Origin: Euphorbia lathyris
Taxonomy: Eukaryota > Streptophyta > Magnoliopsida > Malpighiales > Euphorbiaceae
Direction of reading: 5' to 3'
Assembly: GCF_963576675.1 (NCBI RefSeq)
Contig: NC_088915.1
Span: 82,097,501-82,161,500, forward strand
DNA length: 64,000 nucleotides
The translations under genes were made by a program, and so were the position numbers. Positions within the stretch are counted from its first letter, which is position 1. Each line of letters begins with the position of its first letter. This document shows, piece after piece, positions 22,184-34,384 of this stretch. The notes below the pieces were generated by a model. It was not told where the DNA came from and did not search any database. It saw only the letters and a list, made by a program, of their open reading frames with translations.

Positions 22184-23926
22184 ATGGTTGAGAATATCAC
22201 TCGTTTCCTCCCAGGAAATCAGACAACTCAGATTCTACCTGAGGGACTGTCCATTACTCGGCCTCCTTTGTTCTTCGGGTCTAACTATACCTTTTGGAAG
22301 AACAGAATGAAAAATTTCATTCAGGCAACAAATATGAGTGCATGACTTTCTATAGTCCAAGGCCCATTTGTTCCTGTTGAAACTATTGACGGCCAAATGG
22401 TTGTTAAAGCTGAGACTAAATGGACAGAAGATGATCTCAAGAAGCTATAAAATCATGCTTCGGCTATAAACATGCTTCACTGTGCATTAGATGCTGCAGA
22501 GTACAACAAAATTTCAGGTTGTGAGTCAGCGCAGGAGATCTGGAAGAAGCTGGAGGTCACCTATGAAGGAACCAACAAAGTTAAGGAGTCCAAGGTGAAC
22601 CAGCACATGACGTTGTACGAGCTCTTTGAAATGAATGATGATGAAGGAATCTCTGACATTAACTCAATATTCATAAACATAATCAACGAGCTCAAGAGAC
22701 TTGGCAAGATCTTTACCGAGGAAGAGCAAGTCAAGAAGATACTGAGGAGTCTTCCTAAAAGCTGACAAGCCAAGAAAACTACTATTGAGGAAGCCCAAGA
22801 CTTAACCACCTACAAGTATGATGAACTCATTGACTCGTTGCTGACCCATGAGATCTCAATGAAGAACTTCGAGGTGAAGGAGAAGTCTGAAGACAAGAAG
22901 CAAAAGTCTCTTTTCATGAAAGCTGACTCCATTGATGGGAGCTCAACAGACGATGAAGAAATGGCAATGTTCACTAGAAAGATGAAAAGGTTGTTCAGAA
23001 GGAATGATAAATATTCCAAGAAGCCTTACAAGAAGTTTGATAAGTACAAAGCTGAGTCAAGTGACAGCAAGTACAAGAAGGACAACTCAAAGCCCATTAC
23101 ATGCTTTGAATGTCATCAAACTGGCCATATCAAATCAAGCTGTCCTACCTTGAGGAAGGAAAGGAAGAACGACAAGAAGGCAATGGTAGCAACCTGGAGT
23201 GATAGTGATGAGTCATCATCATCAGAAGCTGATGCCACTGAGTCAGCAAAGATCTGCTTCATGGCAGATGAGCTTACTGAGCCTTGTGTTTCTGAGCATG
23301 CTGACCCCTCCATTGCATCTGACGATGAGGTACACTCAACTGAGGTAATATCACTACCCTTGCTCAGAAATGAAATGATTAATGCCCTGAGTGACCTCTA
23401 TACACTTGTCAAAAAGTGTAACAAGAAGGTTAGAGCACTCAGCATGCGATGTGACGATATTGAAGAGGTCAAACTGAGTGACCTTCGATATCTTCTCCAA
23501 GACAACTCAACTTTGCATAGCAACGTAGAAATTATGCAAAAGTTTGTCTCTGAGGTCCAATCAGATTCTAAGAAACTGAAAAAGGATGTCACATCTATTC
23601 AGAACCAACTTAAGGTTCCGAATAAAAGAAATATTCCTCTGAACACTCAGTACCAAAGTACTAGTCAGCAGAGATGGAATCCTCAGCGGAATGTCCAGTG
23701 TGACTTTTGTGGGAAGAAAGGACACACCACAAAGGTGTGCTGGCATGCTCAGCACTGGGGTGCGGACCAGTCAGTGAGATATCCTAAACGGAAGGTCAGC
23801 TATGACTTCTGTGGGAAAAATGGACACACTATCCAAGTGTGTCATCATAAGATTAAATATGATGTTTTACCTGCTGAGCTTAACAAACAAGGACCCACAA
23901 AGACTTGGGTACCTAAAAGTAACTAG
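22184..23926 (+). pseudogene. gag: Sirevirus Gag, three nonsense codons
   Basis: The frame starts at the first ATG after the PBS (VENITRFLPGNQTTQILPEG). The N-terminal capsid-type region is followed by a lysine-rich linker and zinc knuckles near the end: CFECHQTGHIKSSC and CDFCGKKGHTTKVC. A third knuckle has lost its first Cys (YDFCGKNGHTIQVC). In-frame stops at 22,343 (TGA), 22,448 (TAA) and 22,763 (TGA) correspond to Trp, Gln and Trp in the minus-strand copy at 59 kb. The final TAG follows WVPKSN and is matched by a TAG in the other copy, so it is probably the true gag terminator. Confidence 0.9.
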
Positions 23927-23931
23927 CTATA

Positions 23932-26900
23932 TTGCAGGTAAGCATGAGGTGTGCTGAGAAGTCAAAGATGTGGTACATTGACAGCGCATGCTCGAGGCAT
24001 ATGACTGGTGATGAAACTCAGTTCATCACATTTGTGCGTAAACGAGGAGGAAGCATAAGTTTCGGAGACAACAAAAAGGGTAAGATAGTAGGGTCAGGAA
24101 CCGTTGGTGGTAATCCTACTATTGAGTCAGTCTCCCTAGTCAGCGGACTCAAATATAACTTACTCAGCGTAGCTCAGCTATGTGACAATGGGAGAAAAGT
24201 TATATTTGATGACACTGGATGTAAAATATTCGAGGGTAAAACAAATGAGTTGATTTTAACTGCCCCTCGTATTGATAATGTCTTTATGCTGAACTTAGAA
24301 AAGAAATTTTCAAAAACTGTATGCTTAGTGTCAAAAGAAGAAAATTCATGGCTATGGCACATGAGACTTGGTCATGTAAGCATGGACCTCCTGGCCAAAT
24401 TAGCAAGAAAGCAACTAGTTGAGGGATTGCCAGAACTTAAGTTCGAAAAAGATCAATTATGCAACGCTTGTCAAGCTGGAAAACAAACCAAACAATCTTT
24501 TCATAGTAAAAACATTGTCTCAACTAAGCGTCCATTAGAGTTGCTACACTTGGATCTCTTCGGTCCAGTCCAACCGCTGAGCTTGGGTGGTAGAAGATTT
24601 TCCTTGGTCATTGTAGATGACTTTTCTCGGTACACTTGGATCATCTTGCTGAGTAGCAAGGATGAAACCTTTGAGACGTTTTCAACTTTAGTAAGAAAAC
24701 TTGAAAATGATAAAGACCTTAAGTTAGCTCACATTCGAAGTGATAATGGTGGAGAATTCAAGAACCAACAGTTTGTTGAATTCTATGAAGCTAACGACAT
24801 TGACCATAATTTCTCTACTCCTAGAATGCCTCAACAGAATGGGGTTGTTGAAAGGAAAAACAGAACCTTGGTTGAAATATCCAGGACAATGCTGAGTGAG
24901 CATATGCTTCCAAAGTACTTTTGGGGAGAAGCTTTCAACACAGCGTGCTACATACTTAATAGGGCTCTAGTCAGATCCATATTTAAGAAAACTCCCTACG
25001 AACTTTGGAAAGGACGAAAGCCTAATATTGGATACTTTCGTGCCTTCGGTTGTAAATGCTTTATTCTAAATACTAAAGACAGCCTTGCTAAGTTTGATTC
25101 AAAAGCTGATGAAGCCATCTTTTTAGGCTACTCAACAAACAGCAAAGCATATAGAGTTTTCAATAAACGAACTCAGGTCTTAGAAGAGTCAGTACACGTT
25201 GAGTTCGATGAAACTAACCCTGGAGGAAGAGACATGCAGCTGACTGAGGATGATCCACACTCAGCTCCCACTGACCAAGAAACAGCCGCTGAGTCATTGC
25301 CTCAAGGGCTGACCAAAGGTAAAAGCGAAACTCAAATTGTTTTCACTGACCAATCTACACCTGCAGAGATTGTTGAAACACAACCAGCACAAAGACATCA
25401 ATCTACCAAAATAGATCAGAATACCAAGAGGACACTCAGAGAGTGCCATTCTTGATGCCACTGAGAACACCCTGATGACAAGAAATCAACTCAGGAGATA
25501 CCTCAGCAACGTAGCATTCGTCTCAGTTCAGGAACCAAAGAACTTCGCTGAAGCTGAGCATGATGAGTTCTGGATGAGCGCAATGCAAGAAGAACTTGAT
25601 CAGTTTAGAAGAAATGAAGTATGGGACTTAGTGCCACATCCAAGAAGCCAGAAGACCATAGAAACAAGATGGGTCTTCCGCAACAAGTTGGATGAACAAG
25701 GGAACGTGGTCAGAAACAAAGCAAGACTTGTAGCTCAGGGCTACAGTTAGCAAGAAGGTATTGACTACGGTGAGACCTTCGCCCCAGTGGCAAGGCTAGA
25801 GGCTATAAGAATTTTATGTGCATATGCAAGTTATATGAACTTTAAATTATTTCAAATGGATGTTAAGAGTGCATTCCTTAATGGAGTTATAAACGAGGAA
25901 GTGTATGTTAATCAGCCTCCAGGGTTTGAGGATCCCAAGTTCCCAAACCACGTCTATAAACTCAAAAAGGCTCTGTATGGTCTCAAGCAAGCACCATGTG
26001 CTTGGTATGAGAGGCTGACCAGTTTCCTGCTGACTAGAAATTATGTCAGAGGTAAAGCTGATACAACCTTATTCATTAAGAGGAAGGGTAAAGATACCCT
26101 ACTGGCTCAGATATATGTTGATGACATTATTTTTGGTGCCACTAACGAGTCAATGTGCAAGGAATTTAGTAAGCAGATGCAGACTGAGTTTGAAATGTCA
26201 ATGATGGGAGAACTCAACTTCTTCCTTGGACTTCAAATCAAACAAGGGAAAAATGGCATCTTCATCAGTCAAACTAAGTATGCTAAGGAGATATTGAAGA
26301 AGTATGAACTTGAGAATTGCAAGTCAATATCTACCCCTATGGGCACTGACACTGTCCTATGCGCTGATGAAAATGGTAAGTCAGTAGACAGCAGATTGTA
26401 CCGAGGTATGATTGGTTCTCTACTCTACTTAACTGCTAGTAGGCCAAACATTCAGTTCTCATTATGTTATTGTGCTAGATATCAATCTAACCCTAATGAA
26501 TCTCATTACATAGCTATAAAAAGAATCCTTAGATATTTGCAAGGCTCAGTGAATGCAGGTTTGTGGTATCCCAATACTCATGATTTCACACTCATTGGAT
26601 ACACTGACGCTGACTACAGACGAGACAAGCTTGAACGAAAAAGCACCTCAGGAGGTTGCCACTTCCTTGGAAGCTGTCTTGTGTCCTGGTTTAGCAAGAA
26701 GCAGGCGTCAGTAGCCCTGTCAACCACTGAAGCTGAGTACATTGCTGCTGGAAGCTATGTTGCTCAAGTCCTATGGATTAAGCAACAGCTTGAAGATTAT
26801 GGCGTTCAGACTAAAACAATTGAAGTCAAATGTGACAACAAGAGTGCCATTGACCTATCAAAGAACCCAATCCAGCACAGTAGGATGAAGCATGTCAGCA

Positions 26901-27061
26901 TAAAACATCACTTCATCAGAGATCATGTACTCAAGGGAGAGATCAAGCTTACCTATGTCCCAACGGATGAGCAGCTTGCTGATATCTTCATAAAGCCACT
27001 GGCTCGTGAGCAATTCAACATACTTAGAGAAGCCATTGGTATGTTTAATCCTCTTCAATAA
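23932..27061 (+). pseudogene. pol: Sirevirus Pol: protease, integrase, RT, RNase H
   Basis: In order: the protease motif WYIDSACSRHMTG (residues ~13-25); a GAG-pre-integrase HHCC zinc region (LWHMRLGHVSMD...CNACQAGK); the DDE integrase core (LDLFGP, RSDNGGEF, VVERKNRT); and a linker. A frame change before about 25,436 is followed by RT with the YVDDIIFG catalytic box near 26,115 and RNase H (GYTDADY, STTEAEYIA, CDNKSAI). One further nonsense codon, TAG at 25,748, lies where related elements have Gln. Pol is one frame off gag here, but in frame behind the gag stop in the second copy. It ends at TAA before a ~480-bp spacer leading to the third ORF. Confidence 0.92.
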
Positions 27062-27435
27062 ATTCCAAGTATAGTATGTATGCATGTTGAGTGAATTGCC
27101 ATGCTGAATGATTTATGCTAAATCAATAACTATCACATGCTGAGTAGATATACATGCTGAGTGTTTATCTTAAGCTGAGCTACTAAGCATAAGAATTATT
27201 CCTTTGCGTAACACTGACTACTCAGAACTTTAAACGTTTGAAATCCTTAATACTGAGTAAAGATCCGTTGCAAAATCTAATGCATAACACGCGAATTAAA
27301 TAGACACATAGGACGACGTATGCGCAATAATTAGAAAATACATGCGCCGAATGTGTCATAAATGCCAGAATCTTTGTCGATTGAGTATCTTGAGGTCAAA
27401 CGGTCACCTCAACGCTTCAGATCAATTCGACACCT

Positions 27436-27445
27436 CTATAAATAG
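27436..27445 (+). promoter_or_regulatory. Candidate internal TATA box before the third ORF
   Basis: ctataaatag lies 110 bp upstream of the ATG at 27,546. The intervening leader is rich in pyrimidines and has no ATG. This is the layout expected of a plant RNA polymerase II promoter. Activity is inferred. Confidence 0.5.
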
Positions 27446-27545
27446 TGGACGATTTCCCACTTTTACCTCTTTACGCTTAGAAATCTCTAGTATTCAAATA
27501 CTCTTCTCTAAAAACTCCCAAACTTCTCAAACTCCTCTAAGAATC

Positions 27546-30500
27546 ATGACAAAAGATTCTTAGAATGTCTCCGATGCCGGTTACACCGTTAATCGCTCCG
27601 ATGAAAACCCTCAATTCCCTGTTTAGCAGGAACACGTTGAGACTCCTACCAAGTCTCAAGAAACCAGTCAGTGTGACCACTCAAAGGTCACTACACCGAG
27701 GAAGCAAACCAAGGCTGACCAAGCCACCTCCTCGAAAGGGAAGCAAAAGCAAGATAAGGCAAAAAAGCCCGTGGAATGCACCTACTCTCTGGTTTACGAG
27801 AGTGTGAGGGGATATAAGGTTGACCACTCTCGATGGTTTTCAAAGGGCTTTGTGGAAGCTGAGCAACCTTTCTTTGAGTGGATTGAAAAGAACGGCTGGA
27901 TCGAGCTGTTCTCAGTCCGCGAAGCTACCTATCCTGAGTTAGTGAAGGAATTCTATGCTAATCTAAGATCTGCGGATGATAATCGGGACTACATGGTCAC
28001 CAAGGTTCGAGGGAAGGATATCTTCGTCAACCCTGCTTACCTTGCCTCACTACTCAAGCTGAAAAATTAAGGAGCAATACTTCGTAAATCAGGTGACCAA
28101 GATAAAACCAACTACTCCGTTGAGTTCTGTAAACCTCTTGGTCATATAGGGGAAATTGAGTACCTCCATGGGTCAACATCAGAAGATGGCCCATTACATA
28201 CTGACCAATTTCGTCTTCCCCAAGATCACCTGCACCAACTCAGCGACAAACTTTGAGCAGTGCTTCATCTGGCACATGCTGACCTATACGCCGATCAGCA
28301 TGCCTGTCTTTATAATCGGTGGGTTTCAAAGAAGTACTGGAGCCCTTAGGTTAGGCTCCATTATCACCAAAATCCTCAAGGATCATAGGGTAAGATTAGT
28401 TGAGGAAATCCACACTTGGGGCACAGAGATCGCTGCAGCGGCACTGTTTGGTCTATTCTACGATCAACCAATTGTGCCCAAGAAAGGGAAAGCAGCCGCT
28501 ATCCAGGAAATCGAAGGGATGCAGACCCGTAAAGGAAAGAAGTAAAGAAAGAGGAAAGCTGCTCAAAGCCCCTCTAGAGACGCTGTTTCTCCACCTAAAA
28601 AGCTTAAGTTCGTGTCCAGAGGAACAAAGCCTCAAATTCAACAAGGTCAGGTTGGACCTAAGTCAACGAAAAACCTCAAAAGGCAAGCTGAGCCTGAGGT
28701 AGAAGAGAAAGAGGACGCTGATGAGCAACCACTGAGGAAGAAGAAGAAAATCTCTTCTGAGTTAAGTCCACTCAATGCACCTCCCACTGACTTCGTTATT
28801 CCTGCTGACTCACACTATGCACGAAGTCTTGGCGTTGACGTTGAGCAACCACAGGATGAACAAGATGAAGAAGAACTGGGTGGTCAGTTCGATAATGAGG
28901 AAACAGTGGATGATGAGCACCTTGAGCCATCAGATGTTGACCAACATGGCACAACCTACACTGAGGAGGTTGGCGAAGAAGCTGAGCCAACAACAAAGGA
29001 ACACACTGTTCAAAGGGAAACTTCACCTACTGACTCTATTGAGTCTATTCCTGCTGATCCCTCTCCTCCAAAGACAAAGAGACTGAGAAGACTTAAGAAG
29101 AAGGCACATAGATCCCCCGTCATTGATCTAATGAGTGAATCACCTCTGAGGGATGAGATCACTGACCTATCAGATGTGCAGTTTCGATTCTTCTCTAAAC
29201 CTATTGAGTCTCCACCAGAGCAACAGGAAAAGCAAGCCTCTGTTTCTCAGCCTAAGGAACATGTCGACTTAACTGCTTCTCTAAACCAAGATGATCCCGA
29301 GCAAGTGCTCGAAGTTCCTGCTCCTCAACATGTTGAGCAAGCTAAGGAAATACCTGCTCAGGTCAATACTGAACTTCCTCGGCTTCCCAAATCCAGTCAG
29401 CTTCAGCCTGACTCTGAGCAAGTAACACATTCTGCCGATCATCCTCTTCCACAAATACAAGTGCAGAATATAATCCAGTAAGCTTCTACTGGAAATCTCA
29501 ACTCAAGACCAGCCGCTGATCATGCTGGCACTTCTACTATTGAGCAGAACCAAACACCTCCACAATCTGGTTCTACTCGTATTCCGGCAGCTGAGCCAAA
29601 TAATGATGGATCCTTCTCATATCTGAATGCCTCTGAGTCTGGTCGAAGAATTATTGACTCAGCTCAAGCTTTGCTCCAGGACCTCCATCTAACAAATATC
29701 GATGCCGTTGGGTCAGTTCCTGTTGAGCCAACTCAGCTTTCGTCTGTCACTCAGCTTCTCATAGAAATCAAAGGTCTTAAGGATCTTCTGAGTGTTATGA
29801 CTTCACTTCAATCTCAACAGCCCAGACAGGAATCAATCACAAAGCTGGCTGAACTCCAGGTGACCATGGTCAATCACATGAACTCTCTACAGGGTCAACT
29901 TCATCAATTGTCAGCTGCGAACACAATGTATGCAACTTCTGCTGAAGTTCATCAACTTTTCAACCAGCTTCATACTGAGCAAGCCAGAACAAATGAGCAA
30001 CTCTCTTCCTCCTCCCAATGCTCCATTGAGCAAATCAGTGAGGTTGTCCGTCTACTCAACTTGAGTAAGGAAGAGATGGAAACTGACCAACTCAAGACGA
30101 ATGAAATTCTAAAGTACTCTCGAGTTACTTTCAACCACGTGCGCCACTCAAATGCTCAACGTCAATATTTTGACACGTCCTTGCTGAAGATGTTTCATCA
30201 AGCCTTTGCCATGCTCACTGACAGTATACACTGGGTTGGAAAGTCTCAAGCATATATCCTGAGTATGCTCAGTGTCGCGGCTATCAGAATTCCACGTTCT
30301 GTCTTGGATGAGGGTGTTCCTGTTTTTGATGGCATTAATGAAAGCACGCGCATGCTTAAGGCATTCTCTAAACGCTTAACTCATGCTGCCATTGACGACA
30401 CCTTCATTCCTCCTCCTCCCGATGGTGGCAAAACGGGGGAGAAATAACAAGCTCAAGCTCAAAGAACTCAACAATCAGAGGAAGCTTCAGGAAGTCAGCA

Positions 30501-30583
30501 GAAATTCAAGGGAAAAGGAAAAGCTAAAGAGCATGAAGACCAACTCAACTACAAGAGAAAATAGCTTGACTAGGATTGACTAG
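27546..30583 (+). pseudogene. Third (env-position) ORF of the Sirevirus, broken
   Basis: Reads from ATG in frame 3, through stops TAG at 27,561 and 27,624 (probable former Gln codons), into a folded N-terminal domain (VECTYSLVYESVRGY...WIEKNGWIELFSV...VKEFYANL...VNPAYLASLL). A frameshift between 28,067 and 28,156 moves it to frame 1 (MAHYILTNFVFPKIT...FIIGGFQ). It continues through TAA codons at 28,543 and 29,479 into a long charged, Pro/Gln/Glu-rich, lysine-patched region and a C-terminal helical, coiled-coil-like part. About 1,000 codons in all. No signal peptide or convincing transmembrane segment is seen, so 'envelope' describes position only. The N-terminal pattern resembles the accessory ORFs of the Athila-like element and fits the 'putative plant transposon protein' domain family. 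Confidence 0.75.
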
Positions 30584-31091
30584 ATTTAGTTTTGATTAAA
30601 CTTGTAGTCTTTCCCTTATGCATTTTTGTTGTGCTGACCCTGAATACAAAACTATGCATGCATCTACCTTTTTAAACTTGACCAATCTTATGTGATGCTT
30701 ACTTATGTTTTGTGCTGAATAGTTAACGCATCTTCGTTAAATCAATTGTCTACATTGCTTTATGATTGTATGCTGTGTTGATCTATAGGTCGACCTCTTT
30801 TATATGTCTTCTTAACTAAATCACATCGAACAAAGATATACTCAGTGCTCTCTGATATCTAAATCTTCCGCATAAACTGAGTTAAAAAGAATATGTTCCA
30901 TGAGCTGACCTATTTCTGAAAACTGACCTTAGACTTACTTGATTAAATCTTGAAATGTTTAGAGTAAAACTAAGTCAGTAGCTCAACTCTTACGGGGGAG
31001 TATACTGAGTAATATAAGGTCAACTATCATGGGGGAGCTCAACACTGAGTTCTTCATTGAATATTTTTGCCAACATCAAAATGGGGAAGTT
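30584..31091 (+). other. 3' untranslated region with multiple polypurine tracts
   Basis: Three purine runs lead up to the 3' LTR: gggggag at 30,994 and 31,031, and aaaatggggaagt at 31,078-31,090 directly before it. Repeated PPT motifs upstream of the 3' LTR are a known Sirevirus trait. Confidence 0.75.
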
Positions 31092-32426
31092 TGTTGAAAC
31101 ACCTTTCCACATGATTTTGATTTGACAAAATTATTTAAGTAATTGATAAAAAATATTCTAACACATTAAATTTAAATGCTTTGATTTATTCACACTAATG
31201 TGTTTGTTCAATGTTGAGCTTATTGACTTATAAGACATTAAGATAAAAAGTCTAAAGGCCCATAAGTGAAAGTCAAGCCCAAGTCAACACATCAAGACCT
31301 CACGGCCCAAGAAGATAAAACGCAGCCGTATTAAGTGAAACGACGACTCAGCATGAAGAAGGATCGAGAAGCTTTCTAACAAAAGCTTCAAGAGGAAGCT
31401 GCTGAGTTGAGCGACAATGCAGTCAGGTCAGCGGCAGAACAGAATCAACTTCTAGACAAAGTATTTCTACTTTGGGTAAAGTTCAGAAGGCGCAGGAAGC
31501 TGTCTGGAAGACTTTGCCGTAAATGTCGAAACATTCTCTTTATCTGACGAAAAGCTGCTGAGCACTGCCGTAGACAGAAGATGCAAGAATCTCATTGGCC
31601 AACGACACTGAGCACGTACTGAGTGACAACGACAGGAAGCCGTTTGCCTCCAACGGTTATTTCGAAATTCGAAATTACCGGTGCTTGAAGTGTCACTATA
31701 TAAAGGCCTCTCATTTGCTTCATTCGATGCAGATCTTCAATTAGTCGAAACGCTGACCAAATTCATACTCGAAGTTTTGTGAGAAAAGCAAAGAAAAAAT
31801 CTTACACCAATTTCCAATTATTGTGTAAAAGTCTAGAGTGATTTCAATCATCTAAAGTGTCTTAGCAATTGTTGTTTAGGACAAACACTTTATCATTTCT
31901 AGAAGAATAGAAAGGAGAGGCTGAGTACTCGGTTATAGTACTCAACGGTAGTTATAGGAGTGAGTAGAGGTATAGAGGAAGGTACTCTTGTATACTCAGC
32001 TTCTATTGTAAAAGGTTTCGTGCTCTACTTTTAAAGAGCTTAGTAGAGAATTCAAAAAGCTCGGAATGCTTTCCGGGGACTGGACGTAGGCGGAAAGGTC
32101 GAACCAGGATATGTCTGCTGAGTAACATATTTCTAACCTTTAAACTCCTTTATATATTGCTTGCTATAAAACTGACTAAGCAACGAACTCACGCTGAGTT
32201 GAGTGCACTAAGAAGCTGAGTTCAGGAATAGACTCTACGTGCTATCTCCTGACTCAAGGAAAGAAACAGACTTAGTCACAAGTTGACTAAGCTTGTGTCT
32301 TGAAATTACTTAGCGCCGCTGTGTAAACCTTTTCTTAAGAAAAGAAGTCAGCCTTAACGGACAAAATTTTAAATAGTTCCTATCCCCCCCTTGGAACTAA
32401 CCTTGTCATGTTACAAGGGACCAACA
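31092..32426 (+). repeat. 3' LTR, Sirevirus-like element
   Basis: It begins tgttgaaacacc, ends gggaccaaca and is followed by the target copy gggta. The TATA box lies at 31,697-31,704. Confidence 0.95.
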
Positions 32427-32925
32427 GGGTACTCCATCTTCCAACAATAGGCCCATTTGACTCTATATATAATGGATATTAAGGCCACATATCCTAGCAT
32501 CAATACACTATCGACTTCATCAATGGGTAAGAGCTTTGTTTGTGTAGGGCGGGGATAATGTTCAAATCTACTACCCAACATACTCTACGGTTTTATCTCT
32601 ATCCACCATTGTTTCTTGGCTTATTGATACAAAATTCTTATATTAGTGTCAGCATATGATAAGCCCAAAATATACCTAAAATAACATATATAATTACATC
32701 AATTTCGTACTAAAACCATGTTAATTATATTCTTTTAGGATACTTTTACGTCTGTAATTGTTTCTATTGTGCAACGTACTAAATTATTTGAAAAAATCCA
32801 AATAGGAGCTAAAACAGAGTAAAAGCGAGAGAGAAATTGAAGTTTACAAATAAAAGACGCGTACGAGATTCAGAGGCCGCACCGGAGAACTTGGGAATCA
32901 ACTTAAGGAAGAGACAAAAGTCTTT

Positions 32926-33044
32926 GTCGCGACCGAGATTCCCAATATCTCGATCGTGACACGCGTTTTCTTGGCAAAGAAACACGAATTCGTGTTGTAT
33001 CTCCCTCAATCCAAAGACGCGACCGAGATTTCCTAAATCTCTAC
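32926..33044 (+). repeat. Palindromic modules in the solo LTR
   Basis: At 32,926-32,960, gtcgcgaccgagat faces atctcgatcgtgac across a short loop (12 of 14 pairs). A half-degraded second copy, cgcgaccgagatttcctaaa followed by tctct, lies at about 33,018-33,044. Both are upstream of the TATA box at 33,168. Confidence 0.7.
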
Positions 33045-33167
33045 AGAAACAACAACTTTCCAAGACATATTTTACATCTTTTTAATTCAAAACGACGCGT
33101 CCATTCATCCGGATAAAGACGACTCTTCATCTACGGACACGTCCCTTCAACACAACTCTTCAACAAC

Positions 33168-33177
33168 TATAAATGGA
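33168..33177 (+). promoter_or_regulatory. LTR TATA box
   Basis: ctataaatgg; the counterpart in the element's own LTR is ctataaataa on the minus strand at 41,701-41,711. Confidence 0.65.
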
Positions 33178-34384
33178 GGATGCACTTCAGCATTCAAGAG
33201 AGTTAGAGAGTTAGAGATTTTTAGTATTCAGTTTGTTAGAAGCATACTTGTTGTACAAGTTGTTCGAATAGTTAGATACAAGATACAGTTGTTTAGTTTG
33301 AGTAAAGTTTTGTTCGAAGATGAGTTTATACTCTGTTAGTGACCAAGACCTGGTACTATTTCGAGATTCAGTGAGAAGAACCAGTGTAGGAAGCGCCGAG
33401 GGTCTGACAAGCCTACGAATTTGAGGAAAGGATTGACAACCCGGAACTCAATTATTTAAAATGCTATCCAAGCTTCTTCTTCTCTGTTAACTTGTGACGT
33501 TTCATGTCAAATTAACGAATTATCTTTTCAATACAATTCTTTTCTTTACTGTTGTTATTTTAAGTCTGATCAATGATATTCTTAAAGTGATTTACTTGGT
33601 GTTTTCATAAAAACCTTTTTAAACGAATCTTATTTTCATGAAAACTTTGTTGAACACTTAGGCAAATTTGGATTTATATTTGGTTATTTACGAGAACCGA
33701 TTAATTGGATATAAACACCAAATTTGATTAAGGTTTTCAGTCTTAGGCCTAACCGTGGAAAGACTGTCTGCAGTTCAAAGCCTATTAAATTGAATTAATC
33801 GGTGAATTGTTACATCTTAATAATCAGATCAAAGTTATAAGTTGTTTTCTTGCTTTGTATAAACAAGCCTTAAATTCTACTTTTACTTAAACATAATTTC
33901 TATATATTGTAATCTAAACTATTGACAAAATTGGATTCAGAATCCATAACCATTTAAACCATTTAAACCTTTTAACGATTTTTCTATTAACCTAGAAAAA
34001 ATGAATTTAATAAAAAATATAAGTTTTTAATTTATCAAAGGTTCCATGTGGGATCGGTATCTTTTTATTACTACAAGCGAAAGTCGTGCACTTGCGGAAA
34101 TCGCTCAACAACATACTTAAAAGCTCGAGAACCAAATAACTCTTTTGTGCACTTAGGCATAGAAAAAGGTATCTTTGTGTATCAGGTAATAACATCTAAT
34201 TTCTTTAGCATATCAACAGAAGGATTCTGATCTTCCTCACTAGAACCGACAGTCTAAGGAACATTTAAATAGAAGAAAGCTTGGGTATTTCAAAGAAAAT
34301 GGAGATATATGAGAAAAATCTAAACTATAAATGTTATAAACAAGAAGGGACAACTAGCCGAATAAAGTTAAACGGGATGCGATT

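Larger units (their letters stand above)
20786..32426 (+). mobile_element. Complete Sirevirus-like Ty1/copia retrotransposon
   Basis: LTRs of 1,336 and 1,335 bp flank an interior with PBS, gag, pol in the copia order (protease, integrase, RT, RNase H), a long third ORF and a 3' region with repeated polypurine tracts. The perfect 5-bp duplication gggta flanks it (20,781-20,785 and 32,427-32,431). The 11.6-kb length, extra ORF downstream of pol and several PPT-like runs fit the Sirevirus genus. All three ORFs carry point disruptions, so this copy is not autonomous. A second, truncated member lies at 57.1-61.2 kb in the opposite orientation. Confidence 0.95.
32657..34110 (+). repeat. Solo LTR of the Athila-like family
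   Basis: It starts tgataagcccaaaatatacc and ends ggaaatcgctcaaca, and is related along its length to the reverse complement of the LTR at 40,754-42,238. The flanks gcata and acata match at four of five bases. No PBS follows its end and no internal sequence adjoins it, so it is a solo LTR. It contains a TATA box and the same palindromic module as the Athila-like element. Confidence 0.8.

Noticed and set aside
27546..30583. True envelope glycoprotein in the Sirevirus
   Set aside because: No signal peptide, transmembrane helix or Cys-rich ectodomain; only its position matches an env gene.
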